Origin: Paracoccus denitrificans
GTDB lineage: Bacteria; Pseudomonadota; Alphaproteobacteria; Rhodobacterales; Rhodobacteraceae
DNA: 64,000 bases
Direction of reading: 5' to 3'
NCBI GenBank assembly: GCA_005768755.1
Contig: VAFL01000007.1
Location: forward strand, 124,001-188,000
Positions within the stretch are counted from its first letter, which is position 1. Every line of letters starts with the position of its first letter. Positions 7,841 to 17,142 of this stretch are shown piece after piece. Under the pieces are notes generated by a model. The model was not told the origin of the DNA. It saw only the letters and a list, made by a program, of their open reading frames with translations, and ran no database searches. The translations under genes were made by a program, and so were the position numbers.

Positions 7841-9025
7841 TCACCTGCCCTCTTTGTATAGAACGTCTTTCAGGCGGATCAGCGCCTGTTCGGTTTCGTT
7901 TTCATCCGCGACCAACGCAACGCGGACATAACCATGTCCGGGATTTTCACCGCCGACCTCGCGCGACAGATAGGCGCCGGGCAGGACCTGAATTCCGGCC
8001 TCGGCCCACAGCCGTCTGGCCGCCTCCTCGCCATCTTCGACCGGCAGCCACAGGAAGAAACCCCCGTCGGGGCCCCGATAGCCGGGGACATTGCCCAGCA
8101 CGCGGTCAGCCACCGCATATTTGCGCTGATAAAGTGCCAGGCTGTCGCGAACATGCGCCTCGTCAGCCCATGCGGCTGCGCTGACGGCCTGTGCCGGCAG
8201 CGAAAGTGGTGCACCCGCGTAACTGCGCAAGCGCCTCATCTGGGCGATGGCCTGACTGGACCCGGCCGCAAAGCCCGACCGCAGGCCGGGCAGGTTCGAC
8301 CGTTTCGACAGCGAATTGAACATGACCACCCGATCCGCAAGCCCCATGCGCGTGGCGACGGCAAGGGCGCCGGGCGGCGGCGCGTCACGGTAGATCTCGG
8401 AATAGCATTCATCGGAAAAGACCAGAAAATCGTGCTGGTCCGCCAATGCGATCAGGGCTCCCAGATAATCCTCGTCCGCTATGGAACCCTGCGGATTGGC
8501 CGGAGAGCAGATATAGGCGACGACCGTGCGCTGAAGCAGCGCAGGATCGAGTGACGAATAGTCGGGCAAATAGCCCGTGTCAGCGGTGGCCGGGACAAAA
8601 ATCGCCTCGGCACCTACTGCCGCAGCGGCCACGGCATAAACCTGATAAAACGGGTTCGGGACCAGAAAGACGGGTTTCTTGCCGTTCTTTTCTTCTGGCG
8701 CCAGTGCAAGTGCCGCGTTGAACAGCCCTTCGCGGGTGCCATTCAGCGTGATGATACGTTCCGGCGCGACCTCCAGCCCGTGGCGACGCCCGATCCAGCC
8801 GCTGATGGCTGCCAGCAGATCGGCCGTCCCTTCGTTCGAGGGGTACTTGCCCAGCAACCCGATGCTTTCGGCCATGATCGGGGCGACGAAATCGGGCATG
8901 GCATGACGCGGCTCGCCAATGGTCATCACCATCGGCTCGCCACCGGGGTGAATCCCCGACAGCAGCGCCCGCAGGCGCGGAAACGCGTATTCCGGCAGGT
9001 TCGAAAACCGCTCGGGTATTGCCAT
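7841..9025 (-). CDS. dapC: N-succinyldiaminopimelate aminotransferase (DapC-type, class I/II PLP enzyme)
   Basis: A 394-residue fold-type I aminotransferase. The block SLSKRSNLPGLRSGF near residue 240 holds the PLP lysine and matches the proteobacterial DapC type, as do IGEPRHAMPDFV, NGTREGLF, NPFYQVY and SDECYSEIY. The reaction would be transfer of an amino group from glutamate to N-succinyl-2-amino-6-ketopimelate in lysine/peptidoglycan precursor synthesis. Class I aminotransferases are promiscuous, so the substrate rests on family resemblance. Its stop codon abuts the ftsK start. Confidence 0.8.
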   Translation of the reverse strand: MAIPERFSNLPEYAFPRLRALLSGIHPGGEPMVMTIGEPRHAMPDFVAPIMAESIGLLGKYPSNEGTADLLAAISGWIGRRHGLEVAPERIITLNGTREGLFNAALALAPEEKNGKKPVFLVPNPFYQVYAVAAAAVGAEAIFVPATADTGYLPDYSSLDPALLQRTVVAYICSPANPQGSIADEDYLGALIALADQHDFLVFSDECYSEIYRDAPPPGALAVATRMGLADRVVMFNSLSKRSNLPGLRSGFAAGSSQAIAQMRRLRSYAGAPLSLPAQAVSAAAWADEAHVRDSLALYQRKYAVADRVLGNVPGYRGPDGGFFLWLPVEDGEEAARRLWAEAGIQVLPGAYLSREVGGENPGHGYVRVALVADENETEQALIRLKDVLYKEGR

Positions 9026-9103
9026 GACTGCCTCTCAGTCGGGGTCGTATCGCCCCGTTACCCTTCAAGGTTACAGAATGCGCTGCTGTCCGTCCAGTCA
9101 GCT

Positions 9104-10432
9104 TTAGGTCAAAAGGGCATCTTCCATGGCACGGGCGACACGCAGCAGCCGCAGATCCGCGCCTGCGGCACCCATTGCCATGATACCCGAGGCCGGTCGC
9201 GCGGTCGGCAGACTGATTGCGGGCAGGCCCAACATGTTGCCGATGCGGGTGTTGCGCAGGGTCAGAAGGTTTTCCGTGGCAAAGAAATCGCCATCCGCCA
9301 AAAGCGCCTCGCGGTCGGGCGGCATGATCGGAGAACTGGGCAGGATGACGGCGTCAAAGCCGGCCACGGTCTCGGCCCAGATGGCGCGCAGACGATCCAG
9401 CTTCTGCCACGCAGCGACGAATTCGGGGGCGCTGACGCCCTGCCCTGCCCGGAAACGGGACAGGATCGGGGGATACATCGCCTCTGGTGCGTCTTCGATA
9501 TGTGCCGACCAGATGCCATAGGCCTCGGGTGCGAAAAGCTGGGGGGACAAGTCCATCGCTTCGGCGACGCAGGGCGGCGCCGCGCGCGTCACAGCCGCAC
9601 CGGCGCTGCCAAGTTGTTCGACCGCTTCCTCGAACGCCGCGACCGGCGCTTCGCGCGCCTGATCGAAAGGCACACCGTCCAGCACCAGCAGGCGCAGGCC
9701 CGCCAGCCGTGCATCGGCCAGATCTGGTGCGCGGATGCCGGCGATGACGGCATAAAGTTCGGCGCAGTCCTCGACGCTGCGGGCGATGGGTCCGGCGACA
9801 TCGAAACTTGGGCACAGCGGCACGACCCCCTGCATCGGCACCGCACCGGGTGTCGGCTTGAAGCCCACCAGCCCGTTCCAGGCCGCAGGCAGCCGGATCG
9901 AGCCGCCTGTATCAGACCCGATGCCGGCCGCCGCCAGCCCAAGCGCAACAGACACGGCCGCACCAGAACTGGACCCGCCCGGCGCCAGTGCCGGATCAAG
10001 CGCATTGGGCGGCGTGGCGGTGATCGGGTTCAGGCCCAGGCCACTGAATGCCAGTTCCGTCATGTGCGTCTTGCCAAGGCAGACCATTCCGGCGGCTTCT
10101 GCATTGGCCAGCACCACCGCATCACCTTCCGGCACCCTGCCTTTCAGTAGCGCCGAACCTGCTTCTGTCGCGGTTCCGGCGCTGTCGACATTGTCCTTCC
10201 AGTTGATGGCGACGCCGTCCAGCAGCCCACGACGCAGGCCCGCGCGGGCGCGGTCATGTGCGGCAATCGCCTCGGACCGGGCGCGTTCCGTGGTCAGGCG
10301 CGCGAAGATCAGGTCACGGTCGGGATGGCGATCGATCGCCTCAAGATAGGCATCCGTCAGATCGACCGGAGAGACCAGCCCCGCCAGAATTGCCCGCCCC
10401 TGTTCGCTTGCCGTTGCCGTCAGCCATTCCAT
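9104..10432 (-). CDS. Amidase signature family hydrolase
   Basis: A 442-residue amidase with the Ser-cisSer-Lys triad visible: Lys79 in NWKDN, the GGSSSG loop at 152-157 and the nucleophile Ser178 in SDTGGSIRLP. The frame stays open far upstream, but the family N-terminus (MEWLTATASEQ) and the coding context place the start at 10432, about 105 bp from the divergent UbiH-type gene. It is not GatA: no gatB/gatC genes are present and it is shorter at the C-terminus. Substrate unknown. It lies 78 bp upstream of the dapC gene on the same strand direction but downstream in position, and could be a separate unit. Confidence 0.85.
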   Translation of the reverse strand: MEWLTATASEQGRAILAGLVSPVDLTDAYLEAIDRHPDRDLIFARLTTERARSEAIAAHDRARAGLRRGLLDGVAINWKDNVDSAGTATEAGSALLKGRVPEGDAVVLANAEAAGMVCLGKTHMTELAFSGLGLNPITATPPNALDPALAPGGSSSGAAVSVALGLAAAGIGSDTGGSIRLPAAWNGLVGFKPTPGAVPMQGVVPLCPSFDVAGPIARSVEDCAELYAVIAGIRAPDLADARLAGLRLLVLDGVPFDQAREAPVAAFEEAVEQLGSAGAAVTRAAPPCVAEAMDLSPQLFAPEAYGIWSAHIEDAPEAMYPPILSRFRAGQGVSAPEFVAAWQKLDRLRAIWAETVAGFDAVILPSSPIMPPDREALLADGDFFATENLLTLRNTRIGNMLGLPAISLPTARPASGIMAMGAAGADLRLLRVARAMEDALLT

Positions 10433-10537
10433 TCCTGTCACCCCGTCTGTTTCGACCGAAGCTAATCGTCGCCGCCCCGCCCGTCTATCGCTTTTGCCGC
10501 ATGGACGAAGTCCGGGGGCACGCGTAATGTCATCCGC

Positions 10538-11758
10538 ATGATGGACGAATATGATGTGGTGATCGCCGGGGGCGGGCTGAACGGTCCCGCGCTTGGGCTT
10601 GCGCTGGCAGATGCCGGAATGCGGGTTGCGGTCGTGGACGCCGCACCGGCGCGCGCGCGGGCGCTGGATAATTTCGACGGCCGCGCCTATGCGCTTGCCC
10701 TGGCATCGGTACGGTTGCTGGGCGGGATCGGCTTGTGGAAGGGGCTTGCACGGGACGCGCAGCCCATTACCCGTGTCGTGGCGCGGCAGAGTCGTGGCGC
10801 AGATATCTCGGCACTGGGACTGTTCTTCGATGCCACCGAAATCGAGGAAGGGGTGCTTGGCCAGATGGTCGAAGACCGCTTCCTTTATCGCGCCCTGATC
10901 GATGCCATGCCAGCGCGACTGACCCATATCCCGGAAACCATGGTGACGGGCCAAGTCGCGGATGCGGGCGGGATCACGGTCGCACTATCGGACGGGCGCA
11001 GCCTTCGGGCACGGCTTCTGGTCGGCGCAGATGGGCGCAAATCAGGCACAGCCGAACGGGCGGGCATCGGACGGACCGGCTGGGATTACGGGCAAACCGC
11101 CCTTGTCGCGGCACTGTCGCAAGAGATCCCGCATGACGGTGCGGCCCATCAGATTTTCCTGCCGACCGGGCCATTGGCCGTGCTGCCCTTGCGCGACAAC
11201 CGGTCTTCGATCGTCTGGTCGCTGACGCGGGCGCAGGCGCAAGCGATCGCCAGCCTTGACGACAGCGCATTTCTGGAGGTGCTGGCCCCTCATATCCAGC
11301 AGATAACCGGCAAGATCGACCTGGCAGGCGCGCGCTTTTCCTATCCGCTGGGTCTGACACTGGCCAATGATTATGTGGCGGACCGCGTCGCGCTGATCGG
11401 CGATGCCGCGCATGGCGTCCATCCGATTGCCGGACAGGGGTTGAACCTTGGACTGCGCGATGTGGCGGCGCTGGCAGAATGCCTGGTCGATGCTGCCCGC
11501 AATGGCGAGGATATCGGCTTCGCCACCACGCTGGACCGTTATCAGGGCTGGCGGCGTTTCGATTCGACCGCGCTGGCACTTGGCATGGACAGCGTCAACA
11601 GCCTGTTTTCCAACGACAATCCACTTCTGCGCGCTGCGCGGGGGCTGGGCATGGGCGCGGTAAATGCGGTGCCGGCGCTGCGGCGGCGTTTCATGCGACA
11701 GGCGGCAGGCCTGACGATTGACCCGATGCCGCGCCTTCTGTCCGGCCAACCGCTTTAG
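10538..11758 (+). CDS. UbiH/UbiF/COQ6-family FAD-dependent hydroxylase
   Basis: A 406-residue class A flavin monooxygenase of the ubiquinone biosynthesis type. The N-terminal Rossmann motif is GGGLNGPALGLALADAG, the second FAD/NADPH motif DG is in LLVGADGRKSG, and the ribityl-binding block is VALIGDAAHGVHPIAGQG, which is the UbiH/UbiF signature. It would hydroxylate the aromatic ring of a polyprenylated quinone precursor at the membrane. Which ring carbon it targets cannot be settled by eye. ATG codons at 10538 and 10541 are both possible. Confidence 0.88.
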   Translation: MMDEYDVVIAGGGLNGPALGLALADAGMRVAVVDAAPARARALDNFDGRAYALALASVRLLGGIGLWKGLARDAQPITRVVARQSRGADISALGLFFDATEIEEGVLGQMVEDRFLYRALIDAMPARLTHIPETMVTGQVADAGGITVALSDGRSLRARLLVGADGRKSGTAERAGIGRTGWDYGQTALVAALSQEIPHDGAAHQIFLPTGPLAVLPLRDNRSSIVWSLTRAQAQAIASLDDSAFLEVLAPHIQQITGKIDLAGARFSYPLGLTLANDYVADRVALIGDAAHGVHPIAGQGLNLGLRDVAALAECLVDAARNGEDIGFATTLDRYQGWRRFDSTALALGMDSVNSLFSNDNPLLRAARGLGMGAVNAVPALRRRFMRQAAGLTIDPMPRLLSGQPL

Positions 11759-11770
11759 CCCGCCGCAATA

Positions 11771-11980
11771 TCAGTCGGCTTTCAACTGCCGGGCTTCGTC
11801 GATCAGCATGATCGGGATGCCTGCGCGGATCGGGAAGGCCAGACCCGCAGTTCGTGACACCAGTTCCTGACGCTCGGCGTCATAGCTTAGCGTGCCGTGC
11901 GTCACAGGACAGACAAGCGCCTCCAGCATATGCCGGTCGAAACCTGCCCGCGCCGGCAGGTCGCTGCTTTCATCGTTCAT
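11771..11980 (-). CDS. Trm112/UPF0434 (YcaR-like) small zinc-ribbon-type protein
   Basis: A 69-residue protein of the bacterial Trm112-like family: MLEALVCPVTHGTLSYD followed by LAFPIRAGIPIML, the usual C-terminal block of this family. Only one Cys is seen, so a zinc site is doubtful. The start overlaps the LON-domain gene stop by 4 bp, making it the third gene of a coupled operon (CnoX-like, LON domain, Trm112). Role in bacteria is unclear; the eukaryotic relative activates methyltransferases. Confidence 0.85.
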   Translation of the reverse strand: MNDESSDLPARAGFDRHMLEALVCPVTHGTLSYDAERQELVSRTAGLAFPIRAGIPIMLIDEARQLKAD

Positions 11981-12618
11981 TGCATCATCTCCTCGTTCGG
12001 GCCGTGGTGCAGTTCGAACTCCAGCAGCCCCTCAAGTAGGGCGCGGCGCTCGGGCAGCGTTTCAGCCTCCAGCAGGGCCTGCTTGTCCTGAATTTCCAAC
12101 GGCAGCGCCATGGACAGCGAATTGACAAGCAACTCCGGCTCTGCCTCTCCGGCCTCGTCCCAATCGGTCGAAAGCGAATGCAGATCCATGTATCGCCGCA
12201 TAAGGTCCAGGAAGCTGTCGCGGTTCCAGGTGGGATCGGCCTCAACATCGCGGCCGTCCTGCTCGAACCCGTTCCAATCAGCGTGACCTGTCGGATAGGG
12301 ATGGAAGCCATCCTCTGCACCCATCAGCCTGAAGCGCGACACCTGCCCCAGGGAAATCATGTAGCGACCGTCTTCCTGTTCCGAGAACCCGACGATCCGC
12401 CCCGCCGAGCCGACATGCGCCAACATTTCGCCGTCCTCGTCCAGCGGCTGGATGACCCCGATCAAGCGGTGCGGGGTGCGCAGGGCGTCTTCAACCATCT
12501 GAAGATAGCGCGGCTCGAATATGTTCAGCGGCAACCGGGTGCGCGGCATCAGCACGGCACCCGGCAGAACGAACAAAGGCAGCGTATCGGGAAGGTCGAA
12601 ACCCGTGCGATGGCTCAT
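11977..12618 (-). CDS. LON substrate-binding-domain protein (ATP-independent, no protease)
   Basis: A 213-residue protein consisting of the N-terminal substrate-recognition domain of Lon protease alone (LPLFVLPGAVLMPRTRLPL, IFEPRYLQMVEDAL, GSAGRIVGFSEQEDGRY). No AAA+ or Ser-Lys protease region is present. Such proteins are common in Alphaproteobacteria and plastids; function is not settled. It overlaps the upstream thioredoxin/TPR gene by 4 bp and the downstream Trm112 gene by 4 bp. Confidence 0.9.
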   Translation of the reverse strand: MSHRTGFDLPDTLPLFVLPGAVLMPRTRLPLNIFEPRYLQMVEDALRTPHRLIGVIQPLDEDGEMLAHVGSAGRIVGFSEQEDGRYMISLGQVSRFRLMGAEDGFHPYPTGHADWNGFEQDGRDVEADPTWNRDSFLDLMRRYMDLHSLSTDWDEAGEAEPELLVNSLSMALPLEIQDKQALLEAETLPERRALLEGLLEFELHHGPNEEMMQ

Positions 12619-13529
12619 GCGAAGATCATGCTGGACAGGCGGCGGCGGCCCTTCTGGGCCACCGGATCGGTCGGCTTCAGCGCATCGAAAATGGTCATCA
12701 ACTGCGCCTTTGCTGCGCCCTCGTTCCAGTCCCGGTCGCGACGGAAGGATTCCAGAAGCTGGTCAACAGCCTCGGCCACGTCACCAGCGGCATGCAGCGC
12801 CGTGGCGTAATCAAAGCGCGCCTGATTGTCGGCAGGATCGGCTTCGACCTTCTGGCGCAGTTCGTCCAGCGGGCCTGCGCTTTCGGCCTGGCGGGCCAAG
12901 TGAAGCTGGGCGCGGGCAGCTTCGACGGGGGCAGATTGAGCGATTGCGGCAGGCACCTGCCCCAACGTTGTCGCAGCCTCGTCGGGTTTGCCGGCCGCCA
13001 GAAGCGAGCGGATCCAGCCGCCCCACGCTTCGGCATTCTCGGGCTCTTCGCCGGCGATCGCCTCGAACGTCTCGGCGGCATCGTCGAATGCGCCTTCCGT
13101 GAACATCGCCTCGGCCGCCTCAAGCGCCTCGCCCAAACCACCGTCATCGCCCGAAAGTGCGGTCAGTTTGTCGATGAACTTCTTCAGCTCTCCCTGCGGC
13201 AGCGCGCCCTGAAAGGCATCGACCGGCTGGCCTTTGTAGAAGGCATAGACGGTCGGAATGGACTGGACACGCAACTGGCTGGCGATCATCTGGTTTTCGT
13301 CGACATTGACCTTGGCCATGACGACCCGGCCCTTTGCCTTCGCAACCTCTGCCTCCAGCATCGGCCCAAGCGTCTTGCACGGCCCGCACCACGGTGCCCA
13401 GAAATCGACGATGACCGGAATCTCCATCGACTTTTCGACGACCTCGGCCATGAAGGTCGCTTCGGTCACGTCCTTGATCAGTTCACTCGTTTGCGTCTGC
13501 GCCTGCGCAGCGCCATCGCCCAGCAACAT
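12615..13529 (-). CDS. Thioredoxin-domain plus TPR co-chaperone (CnoX/YbbN-like)
   Basis: A 304-residue protein: an N-terminal thioredoxin fold (about residues 15-125) with active site WCGPCK at 47-52, then a helical TPR-like half rich in Ala. This is the CnoX/YbbN architecture, a holdase that hands clients to GroEL and DnaK under oxidative stress. Unlike E. coli CnoX, which has a Ser at the first position, both redox cysteines are kept (Cys48, Cys51), so it may also act as an oxidoreductase. AAAGGAG precedes the ATG. First gene of the three-gene operon. Confidence 0.88.
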   Translation of the reverse strand: MLLGDGAAQAQTQTSELIKDVTEATFMAEVVEKSMEIPVIVDFWAPWCGPCKTLGPMLEAEVAKAKGRVVMAKVNVDENQMIASQLRVQSIPTVYAFYKGQPVDAFQGALPQGELKKFIDKLTALSGDDGGLGEALEAAEAMFTEGAFDDAAETFEAIAGEEPENAEAWGGWIRSLLAAGKPDEAATTLGQVPAAIAQSAPVEAARAQLHLARQAESAGPLDELRQKVEADPADNQARFDYATALHAAGDVAEAVDQLLESFRRDRDWNEGAAKAQLMTIFDALKPTDPVAQKGRRRLSSMIFA

Positions 13530-13634
13530 GGCGGCTCCTTTCGTGCTTTCGCCCCAATATGGGGCAGCCCCTATCCAAGGTGAAGGGGCAAGGCGGCAAT
13601 CACCCTGCCACCGAGGAATGACCCAGAGCGTCCC

Positions 13635-14420
13635 CTACAGATCGAAGCTGGCCAGTACCGGCACATGATCCGAAGGCTGTTCCCAACCCCGCACGGGGCG
13701 CAGGATCCGGCTGGCATGGCCGGCATTGGCGATATCAGGTGTGGCCCAGATATGGTCCAGCCTGCGGCCTTTGTCGGCAGCATCCCAGTCCCTGGCGCGA
13801 TAGCTCCACCAGCTGTAAAGCAGGCCGGCCGGGATATCCTTGCGGGTGATGTCCACCCATTTGCCCGCATCCTGCGCGGCACCCAGATGTTCGACTTCGA
13901 CCGGTGTATGGCTGACGATCTTCAACAATTGCTTGTGCGACCAGACATCATCCTCGCGCGGGGCAATGTTCAGGTCACCGACCATGATCGCGCGCTGCGG
14001 ATTGTCTTCATGAAAGACGTCGCGCATCTCGGTCAGGAAATCCAGCTTCTGGCCGAACTTCGGATTCACCTCCCGGTCAGGGATATCGCCACCTGCGGGC
14101 ACATAGAAATTATGGATGGTGACGCCATTTTCCAACCGCGCCGCGACGTGGCGGGCGTGGCCCAGGCTGGCATAGTCGCGGTCGCCTGCATCTTCCAGCG
14201 GAATGCGCGACAGGATCGCCACGCCGTTATAGCCCTTCTGCCCGCGCGCCACCATGTAGCGATAGCCCAGTGCCGCAAAGCCTTCCAACGGCACCTTTTC
14301 GACAGGCGACTTGATTTCCTGAAGACACAGGATGTCCGGCGCTTCCTCGCGCAGCAGGCGTTCGACAAGGCCCGCACGCAGCCGGACCGAATTAATATTC
14401 CAGGTGGCAATGGTAAACAT
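13635..14420 (-). CDS. xthA: Exodeoxyribonuclease III
   Basis: A 261-residue Mg-dependent AP endonuclease/3'-5' exonuclease of the EEP family for base-excision repair. Metal and catalytic residues are visible: Asn7 in TWNINSVR, Glu35 in LQEIKS, GDLNIAPRE in the middle and the final SDHVPV. The frame extends 21 codons further upstream, but the family N-terminus MFTIATWN sets the start at 14420. Divergent from the MFS gene. Confidence 0.95.
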   Translation of the reverse strand: MFTIATWNINSVRLRAGLVERLLREEAPDILCLQEIKSPVEKVPLEGFAALGYRYMVARGQKGYNGVAILSRIPLEDAGDRDYASLGHARHVAARLENGVTIHNFYVPAGGDIPDREVNPKFGQKLDFLTEMRDVFHEDNPQRAIMVGDLNIAPREDDVWSHKQLLKIVSHTPVEVEHLGAAQDAGKWVDITRKDIPAGLLYSWWSYRARDWDAADKGRRLDHIWATPDIANAGHASRILRPVRGWEQPSDHVPVLASFDL

Positions 14421-14544
14421 GAAAGGCCTTTCTGTCGGAGCGCGGAGCCTAACGAGACATTCCCCGACTGTCGAGTGCGGCATGATTATCCTTTGCCCTC
14501 GCAGACTTAACCGCTAGAAACACGCAACCAAAGCGGGAGGCATC

Positions 14545-15861
14545 ATGCGGATGACCATTGACGAGGCCCTGGCCAGAGGCGGGGCGGGACGGTTCCAGAA
14601 GCGCCTGCTGGCCATTTTCGGGCTGGTCTGGGCGGCGGATGCGATGCAGGTCATCGCCGTGGGCTTCGCCGCGCCGTCGATCATGGCAAGCTTTGGACTG
14701 GACCGCGCTGTCGCCTTGCAGGTCGGCACCCTGTTTTTCCTTGGCATGTTCATCGGTGCCTTTGTCTTCGGCCGCGTGGCCGACAGGATCGGTCGCCGCA
14801 ACGTCTTGCTGCTGACGGTTGCGGCAGATGCGATATTCGGCATCGCTTCGGTGTTTGCGCCAAGCTTTACGCTGCTTCTTGCGTTATGGTTTCTGACGGG
14901 GGTCGCTGTTGGCGGCACCCTGCCCGTCGATTACGCGATGATGGCAGAGTTCCTGCCGCCCAAGAACCGGGGGCGTTGGCTGGTCATTCTGGAAGGCTTC
15001 TGGGCGGTCGGCACAATCGCTGTCGCTGTGACGGCGTGGATCGCAGCCACGCAAGGCGCCGCCGCCCCGTGGCGGTGGATCTTCCTCGTCGCCGCGATGC
15101 CAGCGCTGATCGGCATTTTTCTGCGTTTGTGGGTGCCGGAATCGCCGATGTATCTGCTGAAATCCGGTCAGCCCGACAAGGCGCGTGCCGTCGTCAACAG
15201 GGTGCTGAAAGCAAATGGCGCATCCCCCTTGCCCGTCGATACCGAGCTGGTCATGATCACGCCAGCCCAAGGGGTGCCGACCTCGATCTTTACCCCACCG
15301 ATGCTGAGGCCCACCATCGGCATTCTGGCCGTGTGGTTTCTGGTGTCGCTATCCTATTACGGCGTCTTTGTCTGGGTGCCGGGCTGGCTGGCCAATGAAG
15401 GCATGGGGTGGGTGCGCGGATACGGGTTTCTGGTCATCCTCGCGCTGGCACAGGTGCCCGGCTACGCACTGGCGGCTTATGGCGTCGAACGCTGGGGACG
15501 TCGCTCAACCCTGATGGGGTTTCTGCTTCTGTCCGCGCTCGCCTGCTTCCTGTTCACGCTGTCGCTGAACCCGACATTGGTGGCCATGTCGCTGGTGATC
15601 ATGAGCTTTGCTTTGCTTGGCTGCTGGGGCGCGCTGTATGCCTTCACGCCAGAGCTTTATCCAACCAACCTGCGCGGCACCGGCATGGGCACGGCATCCG
15701 CGGTCGCCCGCCTTGGTGGGATCTTCGCGCCGACATTGCTGACCTTTGCCTTCGCCAAAGGCTTCGGCTTCGCCATCGGCGTCTTCGCAGCCCTGCTGGC
15801 ACTGGCCGCAGTCGCGCTTCTGTTGGTGCGGACGGAAACCAGGGATCAGGCGATCGGCTGA
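14545..15861 (+). CDS. MFS transporter, metabolite:H+ symporter type
   Basis: A 438-residue carrier with 12 predicted membrane segments. It has the MFS motif A loop GRVADRIGRRN between TM2 and TM3, a second copy-like YGVERWGRRS between TM8 and TM9, and PESPMYLLKSG after TM6 as in sugar-porter/SV2-like and aromatic-acid carriers. Substrate unknown. GCGGGAGG precedes the ATG. Monocistronic, divergent from xthA. Confidence 0.88.
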   Translation: MRMTIDEALARGGAGRFQKRLLAIFGLVWAADAMQVIAVGFAAPSIMASFGLDRAVALQVGTLFFLGMFIGAFVFGRVADRIGRRNVLLLTVAADAIFGIASVFAPSFTLLLALWFLTGVAVGGTLPVDYAMMAEFLPPKNRGRWLVILEGFWAVGTIAVAVTAWIAATQGAAAPWRWIFLVAAMPALIGIFLRLWVPESPMYLLKSGQPDKARAVVNRVLKANGASPLPVDTELVMITPAQGVPTSIFTPPMLRPTIGILAVWFLVSLSYYGVFVWVPGWLANEGMGWVRGYGFLVILALAQVPGYALAAYGVERWGRRSTLMGFLLLSALACFLFTLSLNPTLVAMSLVIMSFALLGCWGALYAFTPELYPTNLRGTGMGTASAVARLGGIFAPTLLTFAFAKGFGFAIGVFAALLALAAVALLLVRTETRDQAIG

Positions 15862-16202
15862 TCACGGCGCAGAGTTCGAGGTATCGGGACATCGCGGTAA
15901 ACTAACCCTGAACGCGGATAATGGCGGTTGGGATGCCGGCTTGCCTGACCAGGCCCAGATCCTTCTTCTGGAAGATGGTGGGCCGCGCGACGATTTACGC
16001 GCCGAATGATCGCCGCCAATCTAACGCCAGTCGGTTGCGGGTCATCCGACCGTCGGCGAATGCCCCAACCAGCCGCAAAACGCGATCCGAGGCTGTATCG
16101 ATCTCATTCGCCATCCGAGGAGCGGTACGCGCCCTGGGATGGGCCAGCGGAGGCGAATATGTCGAAGCGTGGCCACCGGCATGCACCACTCTGACACTCG
16201 CC
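15862..16202. other. Non-coding or decayed stretch between the MFS gene and the response regulator
   Basis: About 340 bp with no gene I can support. Short open frames exist on both strands (for example 15995-16291 minus), but none starts with a ribosome site, matches a known family or shows the third-base GC bias of its neighbours. It may be a remnant of a lost gene. Confidence 0.5.
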
Positions 16203-16230
16203 AAAAAGAAAACCCCGGCTTGCGCCGGGG
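16203..16230 (-). terminator. Rho-independent terminator for the response regulator gene
   Basis: Stem CCCCGGC/GCCGGGG with a 4-nt loop (16213-16230). On the minus strand it is followed by a near-continuous T-run (complement of 16203-16212). It lies about 100 bp beyond the stop of the minus-strand regulator gene. Confidence 0.85.
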
Positions 16231-16330
16231 CCAGTCGAGACAGGGAGGGTGTGGCCGCGTCCCCGGCCACTGGGCTTCGTGACGGTAACACCGCAACGCC
16301 CGTCAGGTTCCCGTCACCCCCCTCGATATT

Positions 16331-17017
16331 TCACGCCACCAGCCGATATCCGCCGCTTTCCGTCACCAGCAGCCGCGCATTTGACGGATCGGGTTCGATC
16401 TTCTGGCGAAGACGGTAGATATGCGTTTCCAGCGTGTGGGTGGTGACGCCGGCATTATAGCCCCAGACCTCGTGCAGCAGCACATCACGGGCCACAACAC
16501 CGTCCTGTGCACGATACAGGAATTTCAGGATGTTGGTCTCCTTCTCGGTCAGGCGGATCTTGCGGTCCTTTTCATCGACCAGCATCTTCATGGCGGGCTT
16601 GAAGGTATAGGGACCAAGCTGGAAGATCGCGTCCTCGGACTGCTCATGCGTGCGCAGCTGCGCGCGCAGACGCGCAAGCAGGACCGGAAACTTGAACGGC
16701 TTCGTGATGTAGTCGTTCGCGCCGCTGTCCAGACCAAGGATCGTGTCGGCATCGGTATCGTGCCCGGTCAGCATGACCACCGGGCATTTCACACCCTGCT
16801 TGCGCAACCGCTTGCACAGCTCTCGGCCGTCGGTATCGGGCAGGCCGACATCCAGCACGACCAGATCAAAGATCGCAGCCTTGCATTTCTCGACCGCTTC
16901 GGCGCCGGTCCCGGCTTCGAATACGTCGAAATCCTCGGTCGCGACAAGCTGCTCGGCCAATGCCTCGCGCAGGTCTTCTTCATCGTCGACCAACAGGATT
17001 TTCTTCAGACCAGCCAT
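16331..17017 (-). CDS. OmpR/PhoB-family response regulator
   Basis: A 228-residue two-component regulator. The receiver domain has the acidic pair in LLVDDEED, phosphoacceptor Asp in LVVLDVGLPD, Thr in MLTGHD and Lys in YITKPF. The C-terminal winged helix ends with ETHIYRLRQKIEPDPSNARLLVTESGGYRL. No histidine kinase gene is adjacent, so it is an orphan here. It is not CtrA, whose N-terminus differs. AAGGAGG lies ahead of the ATG. Divergent from ribA. Confidence 0.92.
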   Translation of the reverse strand: MAGLKKILLVDDEEDLREALAEQLVATEDFDVFEAGTGAEAVEKCKAAIFDLVVLDVGLPDTDGRELCKRLRKQGVKCPVVMLTGHDTDADTILGLDSGANDYITKPFKFPVLLARLRAQLRTHEQSEDAIFQLGPYTFKPAMKMLVDEKDRKIRLTEKETNILKFLYRAQDGVVARDVLLHEVWGYNAGVTTHTLETHIYRLRQKIEPDPSNARLLVTESGGYRLVA

Positions 17018-17142
17018 AATTTTGCCTCCTTATGGGGTGTTTGATCGCAAGCTGGCTTGCACAGCGGCGCGCGTCCATACATGTTGCAAAATCCTCACGC
17101 GGTCTTGTCGCGGGGGCGCGAAATGTTTCAGTTTGTTTCAAT

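Noticed and set aside
5774..7861. Open frame of 695 codons on the plus strand
   Set aside because: Antisense to ftsK; low-complexity His/Arg/Gln composition typical of shadow frames.
10433..10954. N-terminal extension of the amidase frame by 174 codons
   Set aside because: It runs through the divergent UbiH-type gene on the other strand and has shadow composition; the amidase family starts at 10432.
15995..16291. 98-codon minus-strand frame in the gap after the MFS gene
   Set aside because: It crosses the response-regulator terminator, has no ribosome site and matches nothing recognisable.
16331..17017. CtrA master regulator
   Set aside because: It is an OmpR-type regulator but its N-terminus and DNA-binding helix differ from CtrA.
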